DNA from: Synechococcus sp. PCC 7336
GTDB lineage: Bacteria > Cyanobacteriota > Cyanobacteriia > Thermostichales > PCC-7336
Direction of reading: 5' to 3'
Length of the DNA: 64,000 nt
Assembly: GCF_000332275.1 (NCBI RefSeq)
Contig: NZ_CM001776.1
Coordinates: 4,586,008 to 4,650,007, forward strand
Part shown: positions 36,613 through 45,616 of the stretch, piece by piece
How positions within the stretch are numbered: the first letter of the stretch is position 1
Layout: the number at the start of each line of letters is the position of its first letter
Program-made: the position numbers and the translations under genes
The notes under the pieces: generated by a model
Told to the model about the DNA's origin: nothing
Databases searched by the model: none
The model's input: the letters and a program-made list of their open reading frames with translations, nothing else

Positions 36613-36888
36613 CTACATAAACGTACTCCGGTACACCTGCTGCAAAGTGCTGAATCTCTCATTTGCCCCTGTACGACGCAAGTCTCGCAGAGTCTCCTCA
36701 ATAATTTGTCGCGCTTCAGAGCGGCTAATGGGCTCGAATATAGCCTGCTCGCGCGGGCTGGGATCGATTGTGGCGCGGAAAAATAGACGCTGAGCATACA
36801 GAGTCGTAAACAATCCTTGGGTCTCTCCAATCGAGCAAAGACTGTAGAGCAAACCAAATGTGGGGTGGTGAATGTAAGTTTCGTGCAT
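36613..36888 (-). CDS. pipX: PipX, PII- and NtcA-binding coactivator
   Basis: 91 residues from ATG 36888; the frame extends upstream, but PipX proteins start near HETYIHHPTFGLLYSLC. The family core is complete: LFTTLYAQRLFF, FEPISRSEARQIIEETLRDLRR and LQQVYRSTF. PipX swaps between PII and NtcA according to nitrogen and energy state and co-activates NtcA genes. In many cyanobacteria pipY follows directly; here the next gene is convergent moaA, so pipX stands alone. Confidence 0.88.
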   Translation of the reverse strand: MHETYIHHPTFGLLYSLCSIGETQGLFTTLYAQRLFFRATIDPSPREQAIFEPISRSEARQIIEETLRDLRRTGANERFSTLQQVYRSTFM

Positions 36889-37282
36889 ATAAAAATAACT
36901 TTGCCGTAGTGCTTCGAGGAACTGCAGCACAACTAGCATCCAGGGGGAAAGGATTGACAACTTAGAGTCACGGTACCCAGAGAAAAACTACTTGACAACA
37001 CAACTTTTCTCTCCCGCTCGTAAAAACGGATCTAAGCAACCTGCGAGAAATCTCGCAAGTCCGGCTTGCAGTAAAGCAAATTCAAAGGTTCGAAGAGGAG
37101 ACTGACGAACTGAAAAGCAGGCTGACACGATTTGACGCCAAGCGATGTTAATACTTTCTTAATTATGTATCCGAGCAGTTGTTCGCATCCACTGCCGCGA
37201 TCGCGGTTGCTCGGGATTGCAAGAGTGGCCTACACTGAAGCAGGTTTACAAATCTTTGTATCCAGTCTGGAACGCTTAATTT
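36889..37282. promoter_or_regulatory. pipX / pterin synthase divergent spacer with palindrome
   Basis: About 390 bp between divergent starts. TGCGAGA AA TCTCGCA (37042-37057) is a perfect operator-like inverted repeat. No NtcA site of the form GTA-N8-TAC was found by eye. Confidence 0.45.
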
Positions 37283-38149
37283 ATGGATTGCGTTATCTAT
37301 CGCCGCGCTCAATTTGCCGCCAGTCATCGCTATTGGCTGCCGGAGTTGTCGGAGGCAGACAACCGCGCTCGATTTGGTTTAGCTGCGAACTTTCCCGGCC
37401 ACGGCCACAACTACGAACTCCATGTGGGCATGAAGGGGGAGGTGGATGAGTACGGCATGGTGCTCAACCTCTCGGATGTGAAACAGATCTTGCGATCGCG
37501 AGTCATCGAACCCCTCAATTTTTCTTATCTCAATCAAGTATGGCCGGAGTTCGAGCAAACCTTGCCGACAACGGAATGTCTGGCCCGATCCATTTGGAGG
37601 CGGTTAGCTGATGCCCTCCCCCTGACGAGCGTGCGAGTCAATGAAGATCCCGAATTGTGGGCAGAGTATCGAGGCAATGGAATGGAATCCTATCTCACCA
37701 TCAAGACTCACTTTAGTGCCGCCCACCGACTGGCGCGTCCCGAACTGTCGCTCGAAGAAAATACTGACATTTACGGTCTCTGCGCCCGCCCCCACGGTCA
37801 CGGCCACAATTACTTTCTAGAAGTTACGGTGGTCGGGGACATGGATCCTCGCACTGGCATGGTTGTGGATCTCGTCGCCCTGCAGAATGCCATCGAAACC
37901 CATGTCGTCAAGCCCTTCGACCATACCTTCCTCAATAAAGACATTCCCTATTTCGCCGAGGTGGTTCCCACAGCCGAAAATATTGCTCTCCACATTCGCC
38001 ACCTACTCTCTGCCCCCATCCGCAAGCTAGGGGTCGAGTTGCATAAGGTTCTGCTGCAGGAAAGCCCCAATAATAGTGCTGAGGTCTATGGCGCTGCTCC
38101 GGCGATCGCCACCTCTGAGAAGCAGCTTGCCGAAGCAGTGCCAGTTTAG
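37283..38149 (+). CDS. Double-domain 6-pyruvoyl-tetrahydropterin synthase/QueD-like protein
   Basis: 288 residues made of two PTPS modules. Module 1 (about 1-135) has FAASHRYWLPEL and FPGHGHNYEL; module 2 (about 136-275) has FSAAHRLARPEL and PHGHGHNYFLEV. Each thus keeps the three zinc His residues. The catalytic Cys before the HxH is present in module 2 (YGLCARPHGHGH) but is Ala in module 1 (FGLAANFPGHGH). PTPS proteins make tetrahydropterins or, as QueD, the queuosine precursor. Only the second module is likely to be a full enzyme. The fusion form is known in cyanobacteria. ATG 37283 is used. Confidence 0.88.
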   Translation: MDCVIYRRAQFAASHRYWLPELSEADNRARFGLAANFPGHGHNYELHVGMKGEVDEYGMVLNLSDVKQILRSRVIEPLNFSYLNQVWPEFEQTLPTTECLARSIWRRLADALPLTSVRVNEDPELWAEYRGNGMESYLTIKTHFSAAHRLARPELSLEENTDIYGLCARPHGHGHNYFLEVTVVGDMDPRTGMVVDLVALQNAIETHVVKPFDHTFLNKDIPYFAEVVPTAENIALHIRHLLSAPIRKLGVELHKVLLQESPNNSAEVYGAAPAIATSEKQLAEAVPV

Positions 38150-38190
38150 TGTTGCGACTGGATTGCCACACTGCGGTACTTCGATCGCGT

Positions 38191-39138
38191 CTAGCGACTG
38201 ACGATGGCGCGGGCGAGGCGATCGCTGTCGATCCGGTAGACATATCCAAACGTCTCGGTCACGCGAGCCCGGATTCCAGCTAAGGGATACAGCCCCAATT
38301 GAGAGACGGCATATTCGTCAGCCGCCGCAATCAGTTCTCGAGCTTTGCCGTATGCCACCTCGCCAGCGACATGGGCGCGCAGCAGCGCATCCAGCAGATC
38401 GTTATATTCCAAGCTATTGCGGAATTCAAATCGGGGAGTTGGGGATGTGGGCACAGAGGTTGCCGACGTCTGGGGAGCCAGGGCTGAGGCCGCAGCGGGA
38501 ATGCTGGTGGTCACTTGTAAGGTGAGTGTTTGGACGGAGCCCGGTTGAATGCGAACCAGGCGCAGCTTGTCGGGACTGCTCAAGCCCACCACTGTGCCGA
38601 AAGCCGAGCCTAAGAAACCAGACCGTTGGACGGTGGAGAGATTGGTACCGCTAGCTCCGGCAACAGCCACGCCGAGGTTGCCAAAGACGGTACGGTTGCG
38701 ATGGGCCATTTGGTCGGCGGCAGCACGAGTAATGGTTTGACCGGGGAGGAAAGAACTGCGGGCTTGCAGGGGAACCACTCGGCCATTGACGATAATATGT
38801 TCCGCCACAATATAGGCTCCGCCATCCTCCGGTTGGATGCGAATGCTGACGGCAGAGTTGGCGGGCACTAGCTCTTGGCCGTAACGGTTGTAGAGGGGTT
38901 GCATCGAGGGGACTGTGAGGGGGTAGGCGTCCCCTTGGCCCACGTCCACAATCACTTCGGGCAGTGTGACCAGCACGGCAGTGGAGGCAGGCAGTAAGGC
39001 AGCGTCAGCAGCGATCGCCGCTGGGGAAGTTCGATTTTGACGAATGCTGGTTTCAAACGGCTGCGCTAGAACGGGCAGTGCGGATGCGCCAACTAAGGAA
39101 AGGGCAAGGGCGAGGCGGCATAGGCTGGAACGCAACAT
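38191..39138 (-). CDS. Exported protein of unknown function
   Basis: 315 residues from ATG 39138 with a clear signal peptide (LCRLALALSLVGASALPVLA). The longer upstream frame has no signal and is Arg/Pro-rich, so it was rejected. The mature part has a beta-rich half (VPANSAVSIRIQPEDGGAYIVAEHIIVNGRVVPL), a Gly/Ala segment (about 140-175) and a helical C-terminus (YNDLLDALLRAHVAGEVAYGKARELI-type). Not assigned to a family. It follows another exported protein, 116 bp apart. Confidence 0.7.
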   Translation of the reverse strand: MLRSSLCRLALALSLVGASALPVLAQPFETSIRQNRTSPAAIAADAALLPASTAVLVTLPEVIVDVGQGDAYPLTVPSMQPLYNRYGQELVPANSAVSIRIQPEDGGAYIVAEHIIVNGRVVPLQARSSFLPGQTITRAAADQMAHRNRTVFGNLGVAVAGASGTNLSTVQRSGFLGSAFGTVVGLSSPDKLRLVRIQPGSVQTLTLQVTTSIPAAASALAPQTSATSVPTSPTPRFEFRNSLEYNDLLDALLRAHVAGEVAYGKARELIAAADEYAVSQLGLYPLAGIRARVTETFGYVYRIDSDRLARAIVSR

Positions 39139-39254
39139 GGGGGACTCCAGGGGTAAGGATGGCGGGGTGAAAGAGGGCGAGAATTGGAGAGTGGGGGAGA
39201 GAGCTCGAAAAGGACCGGCTCGCGGCAGTAGGCTCTCCCCCCCACTGAGCCGGA

Positions 39255-39860
39255 CTAGTTCAGTAGGTCGTGCAGTAGATTGTTGGTGTTGTTTTGCGTG
39301 CTGATTTCCACCATCGCTTCGGTTTGCATGCGAGTGGTTTCGATTTGGGCGGCCCCCAAGACGACGGCATCGCAATTGCTGCCGCTCACCAACTCAGCAG
39401 AAGTTTGCTCGAAGCCAAATTCCCGACCGTTAGCCCAAGTCGTGGTGGTGCTAGTGTCGCTAAAGCGGTCGTAGGTGTTATCCCAGTTATTTTCCCGCTC
39501 GTTAGAGGTACGAGTAGTTCTTTCGCTGCGGCCACTACCGCTGACGCCGATGCCCAAGAAGCTGACGCCGCCACCGCCGCCGCCTTCAGTGTGGCGATAG
39601 GAGGAGGATGCGGAAGCGTTAGCGCCGCTGACGTTAGTGTGAGATTCAAAGATGTTGTTTTGAGCGCGAGAACCTTCGTTGCTGTCGGCGTAATAACCGC
39701 TGCTGCTGTCGATGTTGTGGCCCAAGCCGACATCGCTGCAGAAGGAATGGGGATCTTCGGCGATCGCGTCGCTCCAGTCGCCTGCAAAGGCTGCAGGGGA
39801 GGTGGAGACTAGGGCAAAAGCAGTTAAGACAGAACCGAATAGTTTGATAGATTTCATCAC
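39255..39860 (-). CDS. Exported Ser/Gly-rich protein of unknown function
   Basis: 201 residues; signal peptide about 1-26 (FGSVLTAFALVSTSPAAFAG). The mature protein is Ser/Asn/Thr-rich with a run of six Gly at about residue 92 and only two Cys (about 41 and 163), which could form a disulfide. No domain is recognised. It lies upstream of the other exported protein on the same strand, so the two may be co-transcribed. Confidence 0.7.
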   Translation of the reverse strand: MMKSIKLFGSVLTAFALVSTSPAAFAGDWSDAIAEDPHSFCSDVGLGHNIDSSSGYYADSNEGSRAQNNIFESHTNVSGANASASSSYRHTEGGGGGGVSFLGIGVSGSGRSERTTRTSNERENNWDNTYDRFSDTSTTTTWANGREFGFEQTSAELVSGSNCDAVVLGAAQIETTRMQTEAMVEISTQNNTNNLLHDLLN

Positions 39861-40041
39861 AGACTCCTTTCAGGTGAGGGGTTTAAGCTGATGAGTCTAA
39901 GGTACGAATCTTTACCGAGCCCCACCGCGATCGCTATCTCCCTTTCACTGCGATCGCGATCGCATCCCTCCGATGCCCGCGCTCGGATGCTGATAACCCT
40001 TGTTTCACAAGAGCTTCGGCTGCTCGAAGGCAGGAGTGCCA

Positions 40042-40884
40042 ATGCCCGCAATCCCCATCCAACTGCACTATCGCCAGTGGGGGAGTCCCGACGGGGACTC
40101 CCTACCAGTCCTGATGCTGCACGGCCATCCCGGCAATGGTGCGGCGATGGAAGTGTTTGGGGATTTTTTGGCCTCGCAAAGGTGGGCGATCGCCCCCGAC
40201 CTACGCGGCTACGGTCGCAGTCAGGTGAAAGACAGCTACGAGCTGGAAACCCATCTAGACGATTCGATCGCTCTACTCGATCGCCTCAACATCCAGCAAT
40301 GCCTCATCCTGGGGTGGTCGTTGGGGGGCATTTTGGCGCTGGAACTGGCGATTCGCTATCCCGATCGCATTCGGGGGCTCGTGCTCGTCGCGACTGCGGC
40401 CCGCCCCCGCAGCAACCACCCGCCCATCTCGATGGCAGATAACGTTTGGACGGCGATCGCCGGATTGCTGAATTGGGTGTTTCCGGGGCAAAAGTGGATT
40501 GTCGAAACGGCGGGGAAGCGATCGCTATTTCGCTATCTCATCCAACGACATACCCCCACGGCCTATCGCTATTTAGCTCGCGCTGCCGTTCCCGCCTATT
40601 TACAAACCTCTCGCCACGCCCATCGCGCCCTTTCCCGCGCTCTGCAAAATCGCTACAGTTGCCTCGATCGCCTGCCTCCATTACAGATGCCTGCATTAGT
40701 CCTGGCAGGGTCGGAAGATCGCCACATTACCTGCGAGGCGAGTGCAGAAACGGCTAGAGCTTTGGGGCGATCGCAGTGGATTGCCTATCCCAACACCGCC
40801 CATCTATTTCCGTGGGAAATTCCGCTGCAGGTGCAGGAGGATATTGGGAAATGGCTGCAACTGCAGCAGGAGCTGCTCGGATAG
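40042..40884 (+). CDS. Alpha/beta hydrolase
   Basis: 280 residues from ATG 40042, preceded by AGGAG. The fold is clear: oxyanion region LMLHGHPGNGAAM, nucleophile elbow GWSLGGIL with catalytic Ser, acid in LAGSEDRHI, and His in NTAHLFPWE. A lid of about 60 residues lies between strands 6 and 7. The substrate is unknown. The gene is followed by the tandem terminator array. Confidence 0.88.
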   Translation: MPAIPIQLHYRQWGSPDGDSLPVLMLHGHPGNGAAMEVFGDFLASQRWAIAPDLRGYGRSQVKDSYELETHLDDSIALLDRLNIQQCLILGWSLGGILALELAIRYPDRIRGLVLVATAARPRSNHPPISMADNVWTAIAGLLNWVFPGQKWIVETAGKRSLFRYLIQRHTPTAYRYLARAAVPAYLQTSRHAHRALSRALQNRYSCLDRLPPLQMPALVLAGSEDRHITCEASAETARALGRSQWIAYPNTAHLFPWEIPLQVQEDIGKWLQLQQELLG

Positions 40885-40937
40885 AGCTCGGATCGAGTCC
40901 ACACGGGAGCATCGGCCCGAGGAGAATTTCACCCACT

Positions 40938-41275
40938 CACAAATCTTTCACAATCTCCTGGTCCAATGGAATCTAGAAATGAATGTCGCTCTCGTCCAGG
41001 TCTAACCCGCCTGGACTTTATTTTGGCGCGATCGGACCCATTGCCAAGGAAGTGAAAGACTCCACAAATCCTTCACAGTCTCCTGGTCAAATAGAAGCTG
41101 GAACATGAATGTCGCTCTCGTCCAGGTCTAACCCACCTGGGCTTTTTTTGGCGCGATCGGACCCATTGCCAAGGAAGTGAAAGACTCCACAAATCCTTCA
41201 CAGTCTCCTGGTCAAATAGAAGCTGGAACATGAATGTCGCTTTTGCCCAGGTCTAACCCACCTGGGCTTTTTTTG
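40938..41275 (+). repeat. Tandem array of three ~125-bp terminator/mini-ORF units
   Basis: Units at about 40938-41024 (partial, more diverged), 41025-41149 and 41150-41275, period 125-126 bp. Units 2 and 3 are nearly identical. Each contains a shared CACAAATC...TCTCCTGGTC segment, an 8-codon ORF (ATG 40979, 41105, 41230) reading MNVALVQV, MNVALVQV and MNVAFAQV, and a hairpin whose loop holds the TAA stop, followed by a T-rich tract. The hairpins are at 40994-41016, 41120-41142 and 41245-41267. They may be small RNA genes, leader peptides or a stacked terminator for the hydrolase gene. Confidence 0.8.
41245..41274 (+). terminator. Rho-independent terminator (third array unit)
   Basis: GCCCAGGT pairs with ACCTGGGC around CTAACCC, followed by seven T. 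This is the strongest of the three array hairpins. Confidence 0.85.
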
Positions 41276-41352
41276 GGGCATGCCGTTTGCTGCATTGTAG
41301 GAGGAAGGGAAGGCTCCACCCATTTGGACCCGCTCTCTGCCAGTCGTTCAGT

Positions 41353-42198
41353 ATGATTGTTACTGGTATGCCAAGTTCTCATCCCGCGCGGTCCCAGCCA
41401 GTGTCTATTCCCGCGCTAGCCAACTACCAGCCCGAGCGCGGCCCTATCTACCAATTTTGCACGGGCCTCAGATTTGGCTGGGCTGGATTGTGCCTGTTTG
41501 TGCGATCGCCCCGCCTGCAGTTGCTCGGCTTAGTCCCCATTGCTCTGACTGGTGGAAGCTTTGCAGCACTCTTGTGGTTCGGCGTCACTTTGGTGGGGTC
41601 CTGGCTGGATCGATGGCTAGCGGCTCTGCCCCAATGGCTGACTGCTTTCGCAGAAGTGGTGGGTAGCTCGGTGGTGGCGATCGCCCTTCTGCTCGTGGCT
41701 TACCTCTTATTTCTGCCCCTGGTCGGGATTGTGGCCGGTCCCTTTCGAGATGCCATTGCGATGCACACCGAACGGCTGGTGCGGGGGACAGTGACTGATG
41801 AAGGGCTGGGGTTGTGGGCCACCGTCAGGGGATTGTTCGAGCTGATTGGGTTTCAAATGTCGGTCTTGGTGGCCTTAATTGCGATCGGTGTGGCTGCACC
41901 GGGAATTGGGACAGTACTGTCGGTGGCGATCGCTATTTTTCTGACCGCATTAGATATGGTGGACCCCGCCTTGGGGTTGCGAGGATATCTGTTGGCGCGA
42001 AAACTGCGCTTTGTCGGCCAAAATATTGCCTTACTAGCGGGTTTCGGGCTCGCGAGCTTTCTCGTGTTTTCGATTCCAGTCTTGAATCTCGCGATTTTGC
42101 CAGTGGCTACCACTGGAGGCACGCTCTTGGCGATCGCTGCCACAGAGGGCGATCGATCGCCCTCAGAACAACCAGTATCCGGGCAGAAAAAATATTGA
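41353..42198 (+). CDS. EI24/CysZ-like membrane protein
   Basis: 281 residues from ATG 41353 (41368 also possible). It has a cytoplasmic N-terminus with FCTGLRFGWAGLCLFVRSPRLQLLGLVP-type entry and four to five hydrophobic spans (about 50-80, 100-130, 175-205, 210-225, 240-270), the pattern of the EI24 domain. The bacterial relative CysZ transports sulfate, but no cysteine genes are close and this role is not assured. Confidence 0.8.
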   Translation: MIVTGMPSSHPARSQPVSIPALANYQPERGPIYQFCTGLRFGWAGLCLFVRSPRLQLLGLVPIALTGGSFAALLWFGVTLVGSWLDRWLAALPQWLTAFAEVVGSSVVAIALLLVAYLLFLPLVGIVAGPFRDAIAMHTERLVRGTVTDEGLGLWATVRGLFELIGFQMSVLVALIAIGVAAPGIGTVLSVAIAIFLTALDMVDPALGLRGYLLARKLRFVGQNIALLAGFGLASFLVFSIPVLNLAILPVATTGGTLLAIAATEGDRSPSEQPVSGQKKY

Positions 42199-42260
42199 CT
42201 TGGTGGCTGAATAGTTCCTAAAGAGCCCAGCAGACCGCTGCAATAAATGGTTTGTCTGTA

Positions 42261-42332
42261 AGCGGGTGATGAGACTCGAACTCACGACATTCAGCTTGGG
42301 AAGCTGACGTTCTACCACTGAACTACACCCGC
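42261..42332 (-). tRNA. tRNA-Gly (CCC)
   Basis: On the minus strand GCGGGTG (42332-42326) pairs with CACCCGC, discriminator T. D-arm GTTCAGTGGTAGAAC, anticodon stem TCAGC/GCTGA with loop TTCCCAA (anticodon CCC at 42300-42298), and T-arm GTGAGTTCGAGTCTCAT are all standard. CCA is not encoded. Confidence 0.96.
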
Positions 42333-42449
42333 GCGGCTGGCTCCCATCTTATCAAACTGCACTACGCCCGAACCTTGCAATATTTAACAGGCGATCGCCA
42401 GATCTCGAACGGAGCCCATCAGCGATCGCCCTCCAAACCAAACTCGCGC

Positions 42450-43919
42450 CTAGCGGCCCCCAACCGTAATGCTGTCAACCTTAATATGGGGCTGGCCGAC
42501 AGTGACGTAAATACTGCCGCTGACGGAACCGCAGAACCCAGCCGCCAGATCGACATCATTGGCACACATCGAAATTTTATTCATGATGTCGCTGGCATCG
42601 CCAATCAGCACAGCTCCCTTGAGGGGCTTGCCCAACTTGCCATTCTCGATGGTATAAGCTTCGTCGACGCCGAAGTTAAACTCTCCAGTTGCCCCCACAC
42701 TGCCACCCCCCATCTTCTTGCAGTAGATGCCTCGATCAATTGAGGCAAACAGATCTTCGACGGAATGCTCGCCCGCACCGATATAAGTGTTGCGCATGCG
42801 GCTGGCGGCTGCGTAGGTATAGCCCTGACGGCGACCGCTACCGGTACGGGGGTGACCGGTGCGCATTTCGCCCGCGCGATCGCTAATGAAGTTTTTGAGA
42901 ATGCCGTTTTCGATCAGCAACGTCCGCTGTACGGGCATCCCCTCGTCGTCCATATCGACAGTGCCGAAGGCTTCGGCAGAGATGCCTTCATCCCAGGCTG
43001 TCAGACTTTCGTGGGCAATTTTCTCGCCCTTCTTGTCGGCAAACGGCGTAGTTTCCCGTTCGATTTGGGTGGTCTCCAGCAGGTGGCCGCAGGCTTCGTG
43101 GAAGATGACGCCACCAAATTGATTGGCCATCACGATCGGGTAAGTGCCCGATTCGACGTAGTCGGCATAGAGCATATGGCCCGCCGATTCAGCAACATCT
43201 GCAGCGGCAGACGCATAATCCCAACTGCGCAGGAAGCTGGGATCGCTCGTGTTGCCGTCGCGGCGACCGATGGAGGAACGGTGTTCGCCGTCGGCACACA
43301 AGAGGCTGTAGCCCACCGATTGGGTCAGGCGGATATCGCGGGCAAAGGTGCCGTCACTGGCGGCCACCATGACTTCTTGCCAATCGCGAAAGTAAACGGC
43401 TCGACGGGATTGGGTGTGTTTTGCTTGTTTTTGCAATTCGTCGGTGCCGCACAGCAGAATATCTCCCATTTCCTGCATGGAACTGCAGGCGGGCAGCCAA
43501 GCCTCTTTCCCTTTAGCAACAGCGTAGTCCCGCAGCGGCTCTAGATTGACTTCGGGAACGAAGGCGTTGGGGCTGGGGATGTCGAGACCCATGATGGAGA
43601 GGGCTTTTTCGAGGGCAGCTTTGAGGCCGTTGAAGGAAAGATCGTTGGTGCTGACATAGCAATCAGCTCGACCTTTAAAAACGCGCACGCCCGCCCCTGT
43701 GGAGAGGCTAGGGGAAATGCTGGTGATGCGTTCCTCTTCAGCTAGGCAGCTAATGTAGTTGGTGCGTTCTAAGAAGAATTCGACGAAGGCTGCACCTGCA
43801 GCTCGTCCGAGACCGAGCAGAGTGGAGAGGGGAGCGGCCCAAGTGCTATCGAAGGATTGGGGAGTAAAGCGATATTGCAGTTGGGGCAGTTCTCGAGTTT
43901 GCAGCAGGGTTGGCGACAT
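42450..43919 (-). CDS. tldD: TldD-type metalloprotease
   Basis: 489 residues of the TldD/PmbA family. TldD and TldE (PmbA) form a zinc protease that trims unfolded or modified peptides. The zinc motif HEACGH (HExxxH) is followed by [20 protein letters not shown]; the C-terminal [14 protein letters not shown] and [18 protein letters not shown] are conserved. The partner TldE gene is not adjacent. Confidence 0.95.
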   Translation of the reverse strand: MSPTLLQTRELPQLQYRFTPQSFDSTWAAPLSTLLGLGRAAGAAFVEFFLERTNYISCLAEEERITSISPSLSTGAGVRVFKGRADCYVSTNDLSFNGLKAALEKALSIMGLDIPSPNAFVPEVNLEPLRDYAVAKGKEAWLPACSSMQEMGDILLCGTDELQKQAKHTQSRRAVYFRDWQEVMVAASDGTFARDIRLTQSVGYSLLCADGEHRSSIGRRDGNTSDPSFLRSWDYASAAADVAESAGHMLYADYVESGTYPIVMANQFGGVIFHEACGHLLETTQIERETTPFADKKGEKIAHESLTAWDEGISAEAFGTVDMDDEGMPVQRTLLIENGILKNFISDRAGEMRTGHPRTGSGRRQGYTYAAASRMRNTYIGAGEHSVEDLFASIDRGIYCKKMGGGSVGATGEFNFGVDEAYTIENGKLGKPLKGAVLIGDASDIMNKISMCANDVDLAAGFCGSVSGSIYVTVGQPHIKVDSITVGGR

Positions 43920-44032
43920 GGAGGCTTTCCTTCGGTCGGTGGTGCGATTGAGGGATTGGGGAGCTTTGTTGCTCTGTAAGGCTCAGTCTAACAAATCTCA
44001 ACTTTCAGGAATTGGGCTTGGCCGCGATGCTG

Positions 44033-44548
44033 CTAAGAGTTTAGAGCTGCGAATAAGATTGTGGTGGCGAGGGTTGCTGCGCCTATGAATATTAAGGTGC
44101 GCCAAAAGGGGAAGGGTTTGGGGTCGTTAGCGGAAGGGCGCGGGGGCTCGGTGAACGATGGCGAGGGGGTTGTCGGAGCAGATGCTGCTTTACCGCGGAC
44201 GAATTCTTGCCGATCGCCCAGTCGGTCGAGATTTTCGACTCTAGCGTTCCAGTTTTGGGGTCGTTCTAGCCTGGGGGCGCTCCAGATGCTCGCCAGATAG
44301 TTGGCTTGTTTGCGAATTTCGGCGTCCTGACTGTTGGTTAAGGGAAGGACGGTTTCGATCGCCGCTTCTGTGTTGCCAATGGCGTCGGTGGCGATCGCCT
44401 GCCACAGCCAGAGGGGTTCGGCATAAGGGTGCTGTTCGAGGGCGGTGGCGATCGCGTCGAGGGTTTGTCGGTAGAGACCTCCTTCAAACAAAAGTTGAAT
44501 GCGATCGAGGTGGCGATCGACGGTTTGGGGAGGAGATGCATCAGCCAA
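44033..44548 (-). CDS. TPR-like protein with C-terminal membrane anchor
   Basis: 171 residues. The first ~90 are helical, with the spacing of one or two TPR-like hairpins (LLFEGGLYRQTLDAIATALEQ, then EPLWLWQAIATDAIGNTEAA). A Pro/Ser-rich linker (about 122-145) leads to one membrane span at the C-terminus (TLIFIGAATLATTILFAAL). It is probably tail-anchored with the helical part in the cytoplasm. Function is unknown. Confidence 0.65.
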   Translation of the reverse strand: MADASPPQTVDRHLDRIQLLFEGGLYRQTLDAIATALEQHPYAEPLWLWQAIATDAIGNTEAAIETVLPLTNSQDAEIRKQANYLASIWSAPRLERPQNWNARVENLDRLGDRQEFVRGKAASAPTTPSPSFTEPPRPSANDPKPFPFWRTLIFIGAATLATTILFAALNS

Positions 44549-44788
44549 CGGAATCTCTCAGCGCAGTTGACTTTGTTGTACCACTCCTCGAAGAAGGTTC
44601 GAACAGCAGCCAGAAGCTCAGTCAGCAGCTACAGGTAGGTCATCATCGAACCGCCTTGCCTATCCCTGCAATCCCACTGTGCAAGCTGCAAGCGCCTACC
44701 TCGATCGCCAGTTGGGGGGAATTCTCCATCGACGGCAAAACAGTCTCATCGAGATCGAGACGAGCGCACCGCCTGCCCGCCCCAGCCT

Positions 44789-45616
44789 TCAATACTCCAA
44801 CAGCCAATCTGACAACTCGCAAAATCCTGCCCCTTCAGCAGCAGCAGTCACGTAGGCGGGATAGCACGCCATCGCGCCCGTATAGTGCAAAATATTGGCT
44901 ACACCCACTGAATGGGGAAACGCATTCGAGCAGAATAAGCTTTCGTCATTGGGACTATCTCCCACCGTCACGATTTGCTCGGCAGACAGCTCGCCGTATA
45001 ACTCCTTCGCCACTTGCAGCACAGCTGCCCCTTTTTCCTGCGCTAGTGGCTTGATATGACATTGAATCGAGCTATAGGTAAACCCCCATCCCTCCCGATG
45101 GCACAAAACCCGCATTCGATCGAGCTCTTGAGGTTTGATGTGGCGATTCTCGAATGTCCAATCGGTCAACCGGAAAGCGTTATCGGACGATTCCACTAAA
45201 TAGGGAAACTCCTGTTGCAGTAGTCGGAAAATGGCCCGAAGTTTGTCTCGATGGGCAGCTCGATTGGCGATCGGCGTCAGTAAGCGACCGGTATCCTCCT
45301 GACCGCCGTGATAGTAAATTCCGCCATTTTCAGCGATCGCCCCAGCCAGGGGAAGGTAAGTTTTTAACCCACTCACCCAACCCGCCGACCGACCGGTGAC
45401 CAACAGCACTTGAATTCCCCTAGACACTAGAATTTCTAAGGCATTGATTAAAGATGAGTCCAAGCGCCCTGCCTGGGTGAGGGTACCGTCCATATCGGTC
45501 GCCAATAAGCGAATCGATCTCCGCCACGACGTCTCTGCCTGCGATAAAGGTAACAATTGAACCGATGCATCTGACTGATTGGGCACAGTAAATTCCCCAT
45601 CCCTACACTTGTTCAA
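44789..45616 (-). CDS. HAD-IIB (Cof-type) phosphatase
   Basis: 275 residues. Motif I is LLATDMDGTLT (about residue 38), motif II VLLVTGRSAG, and motif IV TVGDSPNDESLF. The C2B cap lies between (ENGGIYYHGG onwards). Relatives dephosphorylate sugar phosphates or nucleotides; the substrate is not determined here. The 44549-44788 spacer to the next gene holds nothing recognised. Confidence 0.88.
   Translation of the reverse strand: MNKCRDGEFTVPNQSDASVQLLPLSQAETSWRRSIRLLATDMDGTLTQAGRLDSSLINALEILVSRGIQVLLVTGRSAGWVSGLKTYLPLAGAIAENGGIYYHGGQEDTGRLLTPIANRAAHRDKLRAIFRLLQQEFPYLVESSDNAFRLTDWTFENRHIKPQELDRMRVLCHREGWGFTYSSIQCHIKPLAQEKGAAVLQVAKELYGELSAEQIVTVGDSPNDESLFCSNAFPHSVGVANILHYTGAMACYPAYVTAAAEGAGFCELSDWLLEY

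Noticed and set aside
36961-37000. NtcA site upstream of pipX: GTA at 36973 and TAC at 36989.
   Set aside because: The spacing is 13 bp, not the 8 bp needed.
44536-45054. 172-residue plus-strand frame opposite the HAD phosphatase gene.
   Set aside because: Composition is random and it overlaps two better-supported genes on the other strand.
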